Shown here: positions 62,801 through 64,000 of the stretch, piece after piece
Numbering within the stretch: the stretch's first letter is position 1
Layout: the number at the start of each line of letters is the position of its first letter
Source: Glossina fuscipes
Lineage: Eukaryota > Arthropoda > Insecta > Diptera > Glossinidae
Direction of reading: 5' to 3'
NCBI RefSeq assembly: GCF_014805625.2
Contig: NW_023998456.1
Location: forward strand, 1,918,559 to 1,982,558
Length of the DNA stretch: 64,000 nucleotides
The notes under the pieces: generated by a model
Told to the model about the DNA's origin: nothing
The model's database searches: none
What the model saw: only the letters and a program-made list of their open reading frames with translations
Translations under genes and position numbers: made by a program

Positions 62801-63510
62801 TGCCAGAATATTAGTAAAAATCAACTACTTTCGCTTATGGGATTTTGATTTTTTCTTTAAAGATAACGATGGTGGATGTAAACGATTCGGCTAAAGCTGA
62901 ACATCATTTTCTTACTTGTTTATGGTTACTCTGTCTAACAGCAAAGGCTAATCACTTGACGCGTGTCGTGATTTTAACACATGTTCGCAAGAGTGTGTAA
63001 ACGGCCGCTTCGCATGACATGTATGCATAATAAGTGAATAATAAAAATTTTCGAAACTTGCTTAGCTTTCGGCTCTCGCGGATCATAATTGTTACACCGT
63101 TTTTTGCTTAATGTTTGAAATATTTGTCCTAAGTAGAAATTTTTGTTAGTTTTCCATTTTTAATTTACGTACATAGGCGTGCGATGATATCCCGTATTTG
63201 AAATGTATGTAATTAAGCTGCATGCAAACAGAACGGTGAACACTGTGTATACAAAATACTGGACAGGAAGCAAGAAATGATTTAAATAACCCATATATTC
63301 ACACTTATTAAGAATGTAGATGTTTTTGTGAAGGCACCTATGCTTTGCAACACATTTGTTTTGATGTCTTAATGGAAAAAAAAACGAGTAAAATAATTAT
63401 ATTCAGTTGCGACCCGTAACTGTCATCCTATAAAAGATTGAGAAAAATAGAAATTTGCGTACTGCATAATATTGGGTGGGTGTGGCTGCGTTTTTCTATT
63501 TTTGCACAAT
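59816..63510. other. intergenic DNA without recognised genes
   Basis: No gene is supported. A short codon-biased open frame on the minus strand (59980-60074) is noted in the findings. The rest is AT-rich with no recognised repeat. Confidence 0.45.
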
Positions 63511-63514
63511 AATT

Positions 63515-63860
63515 GTGGGCAAATTCAGACCGTGTATCTGTTGGTGTTTATGAGCAACGAGCCAAATGCACGGAAAGCAAAGGGATCATCTGTCTTGGTT
63601 GTGGGCGCAGTCTTTGGTGTAATTAGACCCTTTCCAAAGCCTTTTGCAAGTCCGTAAATGATATCTTCATTTTTGCGAACTCGAAAAAGTTTACACTCTA
63701 TATATACATTCTATGGTTGGGCAGCCAGACATACAAACAGACAGACATGCTTAGATGCTCTCCCACCTGGAGGAGAATTTAAAATACTTTATGGAATTTG
63801 TAAAGTTTGCCGCTGCGCGTTATAAAGGTATTCAAAAAAATTAAGCTGCGATACATTATA
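63515..63860. repeat. dispersed repeat family D, copy 3
   Basis: Shares blocks with the 42.5 kb copy: CCGTGTATCTGTTGGTGTTT, ATGAGCAACGAGCCAAA, AAATGATATCTTCATTTTTG, CAAACAGACAGACATGCTT and AAATACTTTATGGAATTTG, in the same order and orientation. Confidence 0.5.
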
Positions 63861-64000
63861 ATATTGGAAAGGCGTGGTCAATTTTTATACAGCTACTACA
63901 ACATCGCCCATAGAATATGTGTTAAAATGTTCGTGCATTCATTTGCTGTTATTTATGAGTAATGATCAACAAAACAAATTTTTTAATCCATTTGGAAAAC

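Noticed and set aside
1..64000. CRISPR arrays, bacterial operons, defence or toxin systems
   Set aside because: The sequence is intron-containing fly nuclear DNA; no regularly spaced repeat-spacer array or bacterial gene was seen.

Overview
The window is a stretch of AT-rich nuclear DNA from a brachyceran fly. Two developmental genes can be read exon by exon. They are the Pax3/7-type homeobox gene gooseberry (gsb, + strand) and the transmembrane RING-finger E3 ligase gene goliath (gol, - strand). In Drosophila melanogaster both map to the same neighbourhood near 60E-F, as far as I recall. The spacing is much larger than in Drosophila and there are many decayed transposons, which suggests a calyptrate-type fly (a tsetse- or muscid-like genome). 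The sequence alone does not fix the genus.

Layout. Bases 1-1178 are gsb upstream DNA. gsb has a short first coding exon (1179-1233), a 3.1 kb intron rich in simple repeats, and one large exon (4329-5701) carrying the paired domain, octapeptide, homeodomain and a low-complexity tail. About 32 kb without a recognisable host gene follows (5.7-37.9 kb). It holds microsatellites, a 400-base assembly gap, decayed mariner and LINE fragments, one SINE-like copy and AT-rich blocks that may be regulatory. gol is read right to left from its ATG at 47416. Five exons lead into two possible 3' ends: a read-through end with a polyglutamine tail (stop at 41413), or a splice to two distal exons ending at 37959. 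An intact tRNA-Ala(CGC) gene lies inside gol intron 2 on the opposite strand. Bases 47.4-64 kb are gol upstream DNA with more mariner remnants, three further SINE-like copies and dispersed repeats.

How the genes relate. gsb and gol are transcribed towards each other, so the 32 kb between their 3' ends is flanked by both genes and could hold enhancers for either. gsb encodes a segment-polarity transcription factor. gol encodes a single-pass endomembrane ubiquitin ligase with a PA lumenal domain and a RING-H2 finger. I saw nothing like a CRISPR array, operon or defence system, and I do not claim a new system. The observations most worth checking are the alternative 3' architecture of gol, a tRNA-derived SINE-like family with at least four copies, and candidate homeodomain and paired-domain sites in the non-coding DNA.
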